Position numbers and translations under genes: made by a program. Positions 9,367-18,430 of a DNA stretch of 64,000 bases are shown one piece after another. The notes below the pieces were generated by a model. That model ran no database searches. It was not told the origin of the DNA and was given only the letters and a program-made list of their open reading frames with translations. The stretch is from Paraburkholderia sp. C35 (GTDB lineage Bacteria > Pseudomonadota > Gammaproteobacteria > Burkholderiales > Burkholderiaceae): the NCBI RefSeq assembly GCF_003121405.1, contig NZ_QBUY01000002.1, forward strand, positions 1 through 64,000. Reading direction: 5' to 3'. The first letter of the stretch is position 1. The number at the start of each line of letters is the position of its first letter.

Positions 9367-10878
9367 TCAACGCAGGCGGATGACAAAGGGGTCTTGCATG
9401 GCGCCTGAATAATCGAGCACGACGTTCTTGATTTTCGAGAACTCGCGCATGACCTCGAAGCCCCCACGTCGTCCATATCCACTGTGTTTCGTACCACCGT
9501 TTGACGACATATACGCTGCAGAGCGATAAGTGTTGATCCAGACCGTGCCCGCCTCGATATCACGCGCAAATCGCATGGCGCGGTCAATATCGCGAGTCCA
9601 GATTCCCGATGCGAGACCGTATTCGGTGTCATTCGCCAGACTCATCAGTTCTTCCTCTGTATCGAACGGCACCACCCCGACCACAGGGCCAAATATCTCC
9701 TCCCGCATGAAACGCATCTGGTTCGTGGCGTTGATCATCACTGTCGGTTCGAAGTACCAGCCCTTTGCAAGCTCGGGACTGTCGGGCCGCTTTCCGCCCG
9801 CTGCTACTTTCGCCCCCTCTTCGATGCCCGACCCGACGTAATCCGTGACCTTGGCCAGTTGGGCAGCAAGCGCCAATGGACCGATGTCCGTGTCGTCATG
9901 CATCGGGTGACCAACGCGAACCCGCTTTGTGCGCTCGACAAGCGCTTCGACAAACTGGTCATAAACAGGACGTTCGACGAAGCAACGCGAACCCGCGACA
10001 CACGTCTGTCCAGCTGCCGCAAAAATTCCCGAAACGACACCGTTGACGGCGCGTTCGACCTCTACATCGGAAAACACGACGTGAGGCGACTTACCGCCGA
10101 GTTCCATCTGACACGGCGCCAGATTCTGCGCGGCATTTCCCGCGATCTTTCGACCAGTAAATGTGCTGCCGGTGAATACGAATTTGGCAATGCCTGGATG
10201 ACGCGTGAGCGCATCACCCGTATTTGCGCCATCGCCCGTTACAACGTTGAACACACCCGGCGGTATGCCCGCTTCTATCGCCAGTTCCGCGAGAGCCAGC
10301 GTCGATGCCGTTGCGTGCTCGGATGGTTTGACAACGACCGTATTGCCAATCGCGAGACACGGCGCAAGTGTTCCCGTCAACATCATCAAAGGCGAGTTCC
10401 AGGGAATGATCATCCCTACCACTCCGATCGGCTCGCGCAGGTTGAAGTTCAGCATGTCAAGCTTGTTGACGGGAATCGTGTCGCCTTGCAGCTTGTCCGC
10501 CATGCCGCCGAAATACAGATACGAATCGCGAATCGCCCGCATCTGTGCCCGCATTTCCTTGAGCAGCTTTCCGTTGTCGCGGCATTCGATCATCGCCAGC
10601 TCATCGGCGTTCGCCAGCACCAGTTCTCCGAGCTTGCGCACGAGCTTTCCGCGTTCGGTCTGAGTCATGCGGCGCCATGCCGGATTCTTCAGTGCAGCGC
10701 GCGCCGAGCGCACAGCGGCATCGACGTCTGCAGCATTACCCTGCGCGAACTCGTACCAGGGCTGTGCCGTCGTCGGGTCATAGCTCAGCGCGTACTCCCG
10801 GCTATTGGGCGCAACAAATTCGCCATCGATGAAATGTCCTGTTCGCGCACCTTCGAGACTCGCTACCGTGGTCTTCAT
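9367..10878 (-). CDS. NAD(P)-dependent aldehyde dehydrogenase
   Basis: A 503-residue aldehyde dehydrogenase. The general-base region MELGGKSPHVVF lies near residue 265, the catalytic cysteine in AAGQTCVAGSR near residue 300, and the EEIFGPV block near residue 395. It oxidises an aldehyde to the acid in the cytoplasm. In this operon the likely aldehyde is the product of the flavin monooxygenase or of the alpha/beta hydrolase. It lies 15 bases from the flavin reductase gene and 38 from the monooxygenase start. Length and motifs are intact. Confidence 0.93.
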   Translation of the reverse strand: MKTTVASLEGARTGHFIDGEFVAPNSREYALSYDPTTAQPWYEFAQGNAADVDAAVRSARAALKNPAWRRMTQTERGKLVRKLGELVLANADELAMIECRDNGKLLKEMRAQMRAIRDSYLYFGGMADKLQGDTIPVNKLDMLNFNLREPIGVVGMIIPWNSPLMMLTGTLAPCLAIGNTVVVKPSEHATASTLALAELAIEAGIPPGVFNVVTGDGANTGDALTRHPGIAKFVFTGSTFTGRKIAGNAAQNLAPCQMELGGKSPHVVFSDVEVERAVNGVVSGIFAAAGQTCVAGSRCFVERPVYDQFVEALVERTKRVRVGHPMHDDTDIGPLALAAQLAKVTDYVGSGIEEGAKVAAGGKRPDSPELAKGWYFEPTVMINATNQMRFMREEIFGPVVGVVPFDTEEELMSLANDTEYGLASGIWTRDIDRAMRFARDIEAGTVWINTYRSAAYMSSNGGTKHSGYGRRGGFEVMREFSKIKNVVLDYSGAMQDPFVIRLR

Positions 10879-10893
10879 GTTGTCCTCTGATTG

Positions 10894-11874
10894 TCAGGTT
10901 TGTGCGTGCCGGACCCAAGGCTGCGCCGCGCCCACCGTTGCAAGGCGCCCGCCGTCATGCGAGTCCATGTAGATTGAATAGCCACCGTGTTCGCTTTCAC
11001 GCACGAATCGACGCAACATCGCGCGAACCTCAGTGGAAGCGATCTCGTCGTACGGAAGCTCCGAGGGTGCGAAAAAGCGGTATCCCGTCGGCAGTGCCAG
11101 TGCACCGCGAGGCTCCGCGAGCCGTGCGCGGTAAATCAGATAGCCGGAGTCATGGCCTGAAACGTCGAAGACGGAATAAAGGAATGTGTCGTCGGACATG
11201 AGCGACAGTTCACCGCCACCCGTAACCGGCAGGCGTCCGTTGACGAGCTTGCGCGGAGCCGTGGGCAACACCCATCCGCCTTTCCCGTCCGAGACCAGCA
11301 GCACTTGCCCTTGCGCTTCGATCAGGTAACCAATAATCATGTCGTTGGACGACAGCCAACCCGGCGGAAGCGGATCTTTGACCTGAGCGTATCGACCTCG
11401 GCAGAATCCGAGCGGCGCTGATGGGCTGGTACCGAATGCCTGAATTCGACCGATGAGAATTGCATGGTCTCCCGCATCGACGTGCTCATGCATCGTGCAA
11501 TCAAACCAGGTCAGGCAGTCAGTGAGTACCGGGGCGCCCGTATGAACGACGTCATAACCAACGGACGCAAATTTGTCGGATGCTTTCGAAGCAAAGAGAT
11601 TCGACACATCGATCTGCGAGTCGCGCAGAAGGTTGACGGCGAAGCGGTCGCTGCCCGTGAATGCGGGGTAGCTGGAGGCGCTCTTTCCGACACACACCAG
11701 CAGCAGTGGTGGGTCAAGCGAAACGGACGCAAACGAATTCGCCGTCATACCGCGCGGCTTGCCGTCTGAATCGACCGTGGTGATCACCGTCACGCCCGTG
11801 AGGAAGGTACCGAATGCCCGCCTGAGTGCGAGCGGGTCGATAACGGTCCGGGTGTCCTCTGCTGCCATTCCCAT
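10894..11874 (-). CDS. Flavin reductase family protein with an extra C-terminal domain
   Basis: A 326-residue protein. Residues about 10-165 are a complete HpaC/DIM6-type flavin reductase (TGVTVITTVDSDGKPRGMTA near residue 26; SLDPPLLLVCVGKSASSYPAF near residue 50; GRIQAF near residue 142). Such proteins supply reduced flavin to a partner monooxygenase, here the LLM enzyme. Usual family length is 160-190, so about 160 residues are extra. The extra part begins near DMIIGYLIEAQGQVLLV and has a GWVLPTAPRK / GGGELSLMSDDTFLYSVF pattern that loosely recalls a Nudix-like fold, which I cannot confirm. The ATG at 11874 has GAGGTG six bases upstream. Confidence 0.85.
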   Translation of the reverse strand: MGMAAEDTRTVIDPLALRRAFGTFLTGVTVITTVDSDGKPRGMTANSFASVSLDPPLLLVCVGKSASSYPAFTGSDRFAVNLLRDSQIDVSNLFASKASDKFASVGYDVVHTGAPVLTDCLTWFDCTMHEHVDAGDHAILIGRIQAFGTSPSAPLGFCRGRYAQVKDPLPPGWLSSNDMIIGYLIEAQGQVLLVSDGKGGWVLPTAPRKLVNGRLPVTGGGELSLMSDDTFLYSVFDVSGHDSGYLIYRARLAEPRGALALPTGYRFFAPSELPYDEIASTEVRAMLRRFVRESEHGGYSIYMDSHDGGRLATVGAAQPWVRHAQT

Positions 11875-11989
11875 GTTGTTCACCTCAAACGTCTTTACGT
11901 TGAGATGAATGTATGCGGCGAAATTCAGCTTGCCTTCCAATGGAACAGAGGACTTCGACTGCTAATTCCCCCTCGGCTTCGAGGAACGA

Positions 11990-13822
11990 TCACACTTGCG
12001 AATGCGCAGCTTGCTCTTCAGGCAGTCTGTTTTCGACAAGTTTGTGCAACTGGAGAGCAAGCTCTACTGCAAAGCGTCGCTCGGGAGTCTCGACATCGAT
12101 GCCAAAAAGCTCGGAAATCCGCGCCAGCCGGTAGCGAAGCGTCGTGACATGCAGCCCCATCGCGTCCGCGCATGCCTGGCTACGGCAGCCATGACGGATA
12201 TACGCAGAGAGCGTCTCCATGTAGGGCGTCCGATGATCCCGGTCGTATGCGATGAGTGGCCCAATCGTTCCGCTCATGAACGCCCGCACATCGGGCGAAT
12301 CGGCGGCACCGATCAGCATCGGCAGCGGACCGAGGTCCGGGACAGATAGTGCTCCGCTCTTGCCCATGCCGCGGGCGATCCGGATCATTCTCCAGCAGCG
12401 TTCCCACTCCTTCGCCAATGCTTCGAGTCCAGAGAATGTGTCTCCAACAACCAGAATCGGCTCGCGCCCAAATAGCGTTCCTAACGCTGAACACAACCGT
12501 CGCCCGAATGCAGTCACCGGTGCGTCGCCACCCATTTCATCCGGGATTGCGTCACCGGGTAGCAGGCACACAAGCCCGCCGCCCACCGTGATGGTATGGA
12601 TAGGCAGTTTGTGCTGCGCAGCGAGCATGGCAGAAATACGATGGCATTCTGCTGAACGATCCCCGACCGCCCGGTTGCAGTTGGGATAGTCGATCACGAG
12701 GATATGGTTGCGTGCAGTGAGCGATAGCCCAAGTCGGCGCGCGCGTTCCAGTACGTCCTGCTCGCCACGCCAACGACGCTCGACTATTTCGAAGAAGAGT
12801 TCTGTCAGCGTTCTGGTTTCCGCCCGGAACCGGATCACACTGCGCATCAATTGCACACTGACCGCAAACCTGGCGTTCTCGATTGCAAGCATCTGCAGGT
12901 CATCGGGAGAGCTGTCACCAAAGCTTAACAACGCGCCGACTACCTCACCATCAACCAGCAGCGGCTCGACGTTTGCCGTCAGCTTATTCCCCGGCGCAAT
13001 CTCGAGTGTCAGTCGACGTTGGCCACGTCGCGTCGCCAGTTCGCGGGCGGTTTCACGAATTCGCATGCCCATCGCGCCATCGAGCACCTTCTGCCATGTG
13101 TCTGCGTCGTAGAGAGAAGCATCAGGTGATCGGGATGAAAAGATAGCTCCGCCATCGAAGTCGATCACGAGAACCGGGACATCGAGCAAGTCCGCAAGCA
13201 TCTCGATCAGCGTTTCCATCGCGCCGCCGGCCAGGACTTCCTCAAGCATGGCACTTTGAACGCCTAGCACTCGCCGCAATTGGGTAGAGGCCGAAAGTTG
13301 CGCTTGCTGCTGATGTGCACGATCAATTGCAATCGCACCAAGGTGCACGATCATGCCCATAAAGACCAGATCGTCAGGGGCAACATCAACGATCCTGCGG
13401 GCAGAGACCGACATGACCATCGGCCTGTTTTCCAGATCGCGACAGGCCATTGGGAGAACAACGACCGTCCGATACCCTCGCACTTGTGCTTCTCGACGAT
13501 ACCCGAGGAACTCAGTGGTCTCGCGGGCGTCGCGGATGTACACCGGCTCGTTTCGTTGCAACGCAACAAGCGCGGGACTGGTAGCGAGTTCCCAGCGATC
13601 CTCCAACCTCTGATTGCCGCTCAGCAATGAAGGATCACGACGGGCAATGACCAACGCATCGCCATGTGCGACGTCGACGCTCATGATCGCCCCGAGATCC
13701 CAGGGACCGTGCCGGCAAGCCTGTTCTAAAAGGCTATGCAGTAGAGATTCAACATCGGTGTCCGTGAGAATCTGGCTTGCGACATCCCGTAACGACGACA
13801 TGCGCGAGAGCTGATCTGGCAT
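11990..13822 (-). CDS. PucR/CdaR-type transcriptional regulator with GAF region
   Basis: A 610-residue regulator. The N-terminal 170 residues have a GAF-like sensory pattern (LLEQACRHGPWDLGAIMS; a second small-molecule region follows around residues 200-300). The C-terminus carries the PucR-type helix-turn-helix (SAYIRHGCRSQACADAMGLH, then TTLRYRLARISELFGID) near residues 535-580. Family members activate purine, sugar-diacid or amine catabolic operons. It lies upstream of the flavin reductase gene in the same direction and is divergent from the DUF1185 gene, so it can control both transcripts. The effector is unknown. Confidence 0.85.
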   Translation of the reverse strand: MPDQLSRMSSLRDVASQILTDTDVESLLHSLLEQACRHGPWDLGAIMSVDVAHGDALVIARRDPSLLSGNQRLEDRWELATSPALVALQRNEPVYIRDARETTEFLGYRREAQVRGYRTVVVLPMACRDLENRPMVMSVSARRIVDVAPDDLVFMGMIVHLGAIAIDRAHQQQAQLSASTQLRRVLGVQSAMLEEVLAGGAMETLIEMLADLLDVPVLVIDFDGGAIFSSRSPDASLYDADTWQKVLDGAMGMRIRETARELATRRGQRRLTLEIAPGNKLTANVEPLLVDGEVVGALLSFGDSSPDDLQMLAIENARFAVSVQLMRSVIRFRAETRTLTELFFEIVERRWRGEQDVLERARRLGLSLTARNHILVIDYPNCNRAVGDRSAECHRISAMLAAQHKLPIHTITVGGGLVCLLPGDAIPDEMGGDAPVTAFGRRLCSALGTLFGREPILVVGDTFSGLEALAKEWERCWRMIRIARGMGKSGALSVPDLGPLPMLIGAADSPDVRAFMSGTIGPLIAYDRDHRTPYMETLSAYIRHGCRSQACADAMGLHVTTLRYRLARISELFGIDVETPERRFAVELALQLHKLVENRLPEEQAAHSQV

Positions 13823-13966
13823 GATTTTGTCCCCCCTTGACTGCCACTATACGACTTATCGCAGGGCCAAAAAAAACATGCTTCCGTCGGAACGTAGGAA
13901 GACGCATGCATTGCTGCTACCTAGCATGTAATCCATTCAGACAGCTTCGACAGATTGGGGGAATCG

Positions 13967-14557
13967 ATGGAAACCGGCGTGAGAAAAATTTCGACGTTTA
14001 TCGAGGAAATTCATATTGAAGGCGGCAAGCCAGCCGAGAAGCCGATCACGATGGTCGTGGTCGCGGCGGTGTTGAAAAACCCGTGGGCCGGTCAAGGCTT
14101 CGTCGAGGATCTGCGCCCCGAGATCCTGCGGCTTGCGCCCGTGCTCGGCGAGCAGATGGGCCAGCGGCTGACGGCGATCATGCCGTCCGAGCGCGTCGAA
14201 GCGTACGGCAAGGCAGCAATGGTCGGAGTAAATGGCGAGATCGAGCATGCATCCGCATTGATACACACATTGCGGTTCGGGAATATGTACCGCGAGGCTG
14301 TTGGGGGCACAACCTTTCTGAGTTTCACCAACTCACGCGTTGGACCGGGCGCTCTCGTCTCGCTGCCGATGATTCATAAGACGAAGACGGGACATCGCTC
14401 GCACTTCCTCACCGCTACGTTCCAGATCGCAGATGCCCCCGGCCCTGACGAACTGATGATCGCGATAGGCGCAGCGGACGGCGGGCGGGCGCATCCCCGT
14501 ATCGGTGATCGCTTCATCGATATGGCCGAGATGGATAGCGAAAAGGCGACGGCCTAA
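13967..14557 (+). CDS. DUF1185 (amino acid synthesis family) protein
   Basis: A 196-residue protein of the DUF1185 family, annotated loosely as an amino acid synthesis protein without firm biochemical proof. Recognisable stretches are KNPWAGQGFVEDLRPEIL near residue 35 and GNMYREAVGGTTFLSF near residue 105. The ATG at 13967 follows a G-rich stretch (TTGGGGG); the longer frame to 13955 adds four residues. It is the first gene divergent from the PucR-type regulator and is followed at 16 bases by a 2-hydroxyacid dehydrogenase, so the two probably form an operon serving the same pathway as the betaine-type operon. Confidence 0.78.
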   Translation: METGVRKISTFIEEIHIEGGKPAEKPITMVVVAAVLKNPWAGQGFVEDLRPEILRLAPVLGEQMGQRLTAIMPSERVEAYGKAAMVGVNGEIEHASALIHTLRFGNMYREAVGGTTFLSFTNSRVGPGALVSLPMIHKTKTGHRSHFLTATFQIADAPGPDELMIAIGAADGGRAHPRIGDRFIDMAEMDSEKATA

Positions 14558-14573
14558 GTGCATTGAGGCGAGC

Positions 14574-15518
14574 ATGTCAGACATCATCACGCTCGTCAGC
14601 CAGCTTTCTGACGACCAGGAAGCCGCGTATCTCGGCGCGCTACGAAAATCGCTACCGGGCGAGGTGCTGTTGCCTCTGCGCGAGACCAGTGCGCAGCAAC
14701 GGGCACAAAGCTCGATTGCCATTGTCGCCAATCCCAGGCCCGCCGACGTCGCGAGACTGCCGAATCTGGCCTGGGTTCACAGCCTTTGGGCGGGCGTCGA
14801 GCAACTCGTCGCTGCATGGCCCAAGGACGGACCACCGATCGTCAGACTGGTTGATCCCGAGATGTCGCGGACGATGGCCGAAGCGGTGCTCGCATGGACC
14901 TACTATCTGCAGCGCGACATGCCAACGTACCGGTTACAGCAAACCGATCGCCAATGGTGCCAGCGCGTGTATCGCAAACCATCTTCGATGGAGATCGGAA
15001 TCGTTGGCCTTGGCACACTCGGTACGTGTGCAGCAGAGCGTCTGGTCCGCGCCGGCTTCAGGGTGAATGGTTGGAGCAGGACGGCGAAAAATGTCGATGG
15101 TGTGCATGTCTATCACGGCGACACCGGTTTGAACGACATGCTCACAACGGCCGATATCGTTATCTGTCTGATGCCGCTGACGTCCGATACGCGGGGCTTG
15201 ATCGACGGAGCGCGCATCGCGCAGATGAAGCGGGGCGCCGCCCTGATCAACTTCGCGCGCGGACCCATCATTGTGGAAGCCGAATTGCTCGACGCGCTTG
15301 ATCGCGGTCTGCTTTCGCATGCAGTGCTCGACGTGTTCGATATCGAGCCCCTGCCATTGCAGTCGCGGCTTTGGGAACATCCACGCGTGACGATCTTGCC
15401 GCACATCTCTGCGCCGACCGATGTTCACACTGCCGCATCGGTTATCGCGGCGAACGTATCTGAGTACCGGAAAACAGGAAAGCTGCCAGCGAGCGTCGAT
15501 CTGACTCGCGGCTATTGA
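14574..15518 (+). CDS. D-isomer-specific 2-hydroxyacid dehydrogenase (GhrA-like)
   Basis: A 314-residue NAD(P)-binding dehydrogenase related to glyoxylate/hydroxypyruvate reductase A. The Rossmann motif GIVGLGTLG is near residue 141, the substrate/NAD region LMPLTSDTRGLID near residue 197, the catalytic arginine in NFARGPIIVEAEL near residue 225, and the catalytic histidine in LPHISAPTD near residue 275. It interconverts a 2-oxoacid and a D-2-hydroxyacid. The ATG at 14574 lies 16 bases after the DUF1185 stop with a GAGG sequence 6 bases before it. Substrate in this operon is unknown; a glyoxylate-like C2 product of amine oxidation would fit. Confidence 0.88.
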   Translation: MSDIITLVSQLSDDQEAAYLGALRKSLPGEVLLPLRETSAQQRAQSSIAIVANPRPADVARLPNLAWVHSLWAGVEQLVAAWPKDGPPIVRLVDPEMSRTMAEAVLAWTYYLQRDMPTYRLQQTDRQWCQRVYRKPSSMEIGIVGLGTLGTCAAERLVRAGFRVNGWSRTAKNVDGVHVYHGDTGLNDMLTTADIVICLMPLTSDTRGLIDGARIAQMKRGAALINFARGPIIVEAELLDALDRGLLSHAVLDVFDIEPLPLQSRLWEHPRVTILPHISAPTDVHTAASVIAANVSEYRKTGKLPASVDLTRGY

Positions 15519-15732
15519 ATGGCATTAAGCACTGTGCCCTCTACGAGGGTACAGACTGGATTTACCCGTCAGGTGTTGCGCTGATTTACAAACGGCAGCC
15601 CGTCTATCAACCAGCCGCGCTAAGGGACGCTTGATCAAATCTGGCGCGAGCGCGTTGGCTTGGCGTAAGGCTCCTGAAACAGGCGTCGAAACGCAACGTG
15701 CTATCGCGGTAGATCGACAAGGGAGCATGACC

Positions 15733-16704
15733 ATGCGTGACGTCGCGTTTGTTATGTACCCGGACTATTCGACCACGACGCTGACTGTCGTCATGGCTTT
15801 CGAAGCCGCCAATTCCGTGACTGAGGCACCGCCCTACGAACTCCATTTCGTTTCGGAGACCGGCGGACAAATCAGAACCTGCTCTGGCATGATGGTGGAG
15901 AGCGAACCGTTTGCACAAACACCTTTTCACACGCTCTTTGTCGGTGGCGCGGCAAATCCTACGGCATCAACGCCGGGGCTGATTGACTACATCAGGAACG
16001 CGCCCCGACTGCATCGACGGATTGTCGCGATCTCGACCGGCGCCTTCGTGCTGGCCGAAGCGGGGCTTCTGGACGGACGTAATGCCACCACCCACTGGAT
16101 GCACGCGCCGCGTCTTCAGGCGCAGTACCCGGCGGTCAAGCTTGCGCAGAACTGCATCTTCACCCGCGACGGTCCAATCTGGACGGCGGCGGGCGGGGCC
16201 GCGGGTCTCGATCTCAGTCTGGCGATAATCGAGAGTGACCTTGGTGCGGGCGTTGCGAAAGCAGTGGCTCGTGAACTCGTCATCTATCATCGCCGGACGG
16301 GTAGTCAGTCGCAGATCTCCACGCTGCTGGAGCTTGCGCCGAAAACCGATCGAATTCATGCGGCCCTGACCTATGCGCGGGACAACCTGCACAAGCCCCT
16401 GTCTGTCGCCGATCTTGCCGAGGCAGCCCACTTAAGCTCGCGCCAGTTCAGCCGGGCGTTCCTGGCGGAGACGGGACATTCGCCGGCCAAGGCGATTGAA
16501 ATACTCCGGGTCGAAGGGGCGCGCAATCTCATGGAGCAGAGCCGTCATTCCATCGAAGTGGTCGCACGCCTGACAGGCTTCAGCGACCGTGACCAGATGC
16601 GACGCGCGTTCCTGAGAGCATTTGGACAACCGCCACAGGCTCTGCGGCGCATGGCACGGCTTGAAGCGACGGATTCTGTCGAGACATCTGTAGCCATCGA
16701 CTGA
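15733..16704 (+). CDS. GlxA family transcriptional regulator (DJ-1/PfpI domain plus AraC HTH), copy 1
   Basis: A 323-residue regulator. Residues 1-170 form a DJ-1/PfpI-like sensor (HTLFVGGAAN near residue 70, VAISTGAFVLAEAGLLDG near residue 98). The cysteine usual at this place in active amidotransferases is absent (STGAF), so it is a sensor and not an enzyme. Residues 215-310 hold two AraC-type helix-turn-helices. A copy about nine-tenths identical by eye lies on the opposite strand at 30108-31079. The shared start in both copies is the ATG at 15733 with GGGAG 7 bases upstream; an in-frame ATG at 15727 exists only here and overlaps the ribosome site. Confidence 0.9.
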   Translation: MRDVAFVMYPDYSTTTLTVVMAFEAANSVTEAPPYELHFVSETGGQIRTCSGMMVESEPFAQTPFHTLFVGGAANPTASTPGLIDYIRNAPRLHRRIVAISTGAFVLAEAGLLDGRNATTHWMHAPRLQAQYPAVKLAQNCIFTRDGPIWTAAGGAAGLDLSLAIIESDLGAGVAKAVARELVIYHRRTGSQSQISTLLELAPKTDRIHAALTYARDNLHKPLSVADLAEAAHLSSRQFSRAFLAETGHSPAKAIEILRVEGARNLMEQSRHSIEVVARLTGFSDRDQMRRAFLRAFGQPPQALRRMARLEATDSVETSVAID

Positions 16705-17159
16705 GACACACGGCCCGGAAGCAATCTTGACGTCGCGGGACGTTTAGCCGATCGCCTCAAAAGTACAACAAGCATCCGACGGCGCCATCGACGCGAGATC
16801 CGTAGATCCCACGAATATCAGCATTGCCGCTCGATCCTCATGGCGCGCAGGCGCCTCTCATCAAGAAAAAGATTTTCTATTAATCAAGGACACTTTTTCT
16901 GGTTTGTCGGCGAATGGGAAGAGGAGAAGAATCGCACTTGAATCGGCGGTAACACATCTGACCAGCGATGGTATCTGTCCCTGATGCTTATGGATTCGAT
17001 AGTTTTTCTGTCAGTAGATGTTGGTGCCGATGACGGTCATAGCCAACGCGAGAAGGTCGCAGCCCGTCGCAGGGGACTACCTGCGCGTGCCGCGTGACTC
17101 GTCCGGGCTTTTCTTCCATCAAGACCTGTCCTCCGGCAGGCGCACAACGAACTTTCGAT
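16705..17159. other. Intergenic region before the SDR gene
   Basis: About 455 bases, A/T-richer around 16862-16900 than its surroundings. I saw no gene, known repeat or convincing operator. The frame of the SDR gene extends 22 codons upstream without family similarity. The region probably carries the promoter of the SDR/AhpD-like/cupin/amine-oxidase set. Confidence 0.35.
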
Positions 17160-17933
17160 ATGAGCAATAAATTCCAAGGCAAAAAGATGCTGGTCGTCGG
17201 CGGCACCAGCGGGATGGGCATGCAATCGGCACGCATGGTGCTGGCCGAAGGCGGGAGCGTGGTGATCGTTGGCCACCGGCCAGACAAGACCGAGCAGGCG
17301 CGCAAGGAACTGGCTGCGCTGGGCGAGGTCTGGGCGTTGACGGCGGACGTATCCAGCGACGAGGGACTCGCCGCGCTGCTCAAGAGCATTGATGAGCAGC
17401 ATGCCGACATCGACCTGCTGGTCAATGCGGCCGGCGTATTTTTCCCCAAGCCCTTCCTGGAGCACTCGGACGCGGACTACGAGCAGTACATGAAGCTGAA
17501 TAAGGCGTTCTTCTTCATCACGCAGAAGGTCGCAACCAATCTGGTCGTCAAGGGACGTCCCGGCGCGATCGTCAATATCGGTTCGATGTGGGCCAAACAG
17601 GCCATTGCAGCCACGCCTTCGTCAGCCTACTCGATGGCCAAGGCCGGCCTTCACTCGCTGACCCAGCATCTGGCGATGGAGTTGGCACCCAAGCACATCC
17701 GTGTCAACGCGGTGTCACCGGCCGTAGTGCAGACCCCCATCTACGAGGGCTTCATTCCGAAGGCTGAAGTCCAAAGCGCGCTGCAAGGCTTCAACGGCTT
17801 CCATCCGATCGGCCGTGTCGGCACCCCGCAGGACGTCGCTGAGGTCGTTGTCTTCTTGCTCTCGGACCAGGCGGGTTGGGTTACCGGCGCGATCTGGGAC
17901 GTCGATGGCGGCGTGATGGCCGGCCGCAACTGA
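17160..17933 (+). CDS. SDR family oxidoreductase
   Basis: A 257-residue classical short-chain dehydrogenase. The cofactor motif is VVGGTSGMG at residues 12-20, NAAG near residue 90, the catalytic serine and YSMAK near residue 155, and the C-terminal [10 protein letters not shown] is typical. It reduces or oxidises a carbonyl/alcohol with NAD(P). The ATG at 17160 gives the standard N-terminus. It is the first of four plus-strand genes (SDR, AhpD-like, cupin, amine oxidase) separated by 2-109 bases, likely an operon under the adjacent GlxA-type regulator. Substrate unknown. Confidence 0.9.
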   Translation: MSNKFQGKKMLVVGGTSGMGMQSARMVLAEGGSVVIVGHRPDKTEQARKELAALGEVWALTADVSSDEGLAALLKSIDEQHADIDLLVNAAGVFFPKPFLEHSDADYEQYMKLNKAFFFITQKVATNLVVKGRPGAIVNIGSMWAKQAIAATPSSAYSMAKAGLHSLTQHLAMELAPKHIRVNAVSPAVVQTPIYEGFIPKAEVQSALQGFNGFHPIGRVGTPQDVAEVVVFLLSDQAGWVTGAIWDVDGGVMAGRN

Positions 17934-18042
17934 AGCACAGCGTGCAGGCGCGCGACGCGCGTGACTATCACGTTGCGTAAGTCTCCATTGTTGTGCGTGA
18001 TGTTGGCGCCCGACATCCCAACTCCGAACAGGAACAAAAACC

Positions 18043-18387
18043 ATGATGCAAGATTGGAATGCCTACCGTGAATCCCTTCTGGAGCGCGTAGGCGATTACG
18101 CGAAGCAAACCCCCGACGTGATGCGCGGACTGATGACGATCGAGAACGCCGCTGTCAAGACGGGCCATCTCGACTCGAAGATACACGAATTGATTGCTCT
18201 GGCCGTGGCTGTGACCACACGCTGCGACGGTTGCATTTCCGTGCATACCAAGAAGGCCGTCGAGGCAGGCGCCACGCTGGAGGAAATCTCCGAGGCATTG
18301 GGCGTTGCCATTGCCTTGAACGCCGGCGCTGCTCTGACCTACTCGGCGCGCGTCATCGAGACCTACCAGCAGTTGCCCAACAAGTAA
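18043..18387 (+). CDS. Carboxymuconolactone decarboxylase / AhpD-like protein
   Basis: A 114-residue all-helical protein of the CMD/AhpD superfamily. The motif RCDGCISVH (CxxCxxxH) near residues 64-71 is the redox-active form found in AhpD-type thiol peroxidase partners, rather than true decarboxylases, which lack it. It probably reduces peroxides or acts in thiol chemistry in the cytoplasm. It lies 109 bases after the SDR gene and 43 before the cupin gene, so a shared transcript is likely. A role in removing H2O2 from the downstream amine oxidase is plausible but inferred. Confidence 0.88.
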   Translation: MMQDWNAYRESLLERVGDYAKQTPDVMRGLMTIENAAVKTGHLDSKIHELIALAVAVTTRCDGCISVHTKKAVEAGATLEEISEALGVAIALNAGAALTYSARVIETYQQLPNK

Positions 18388-18430
18388 GTCGCACCAATAG
18401 GCGCTCGCCGCCACGTCTGGAAATACGTCC

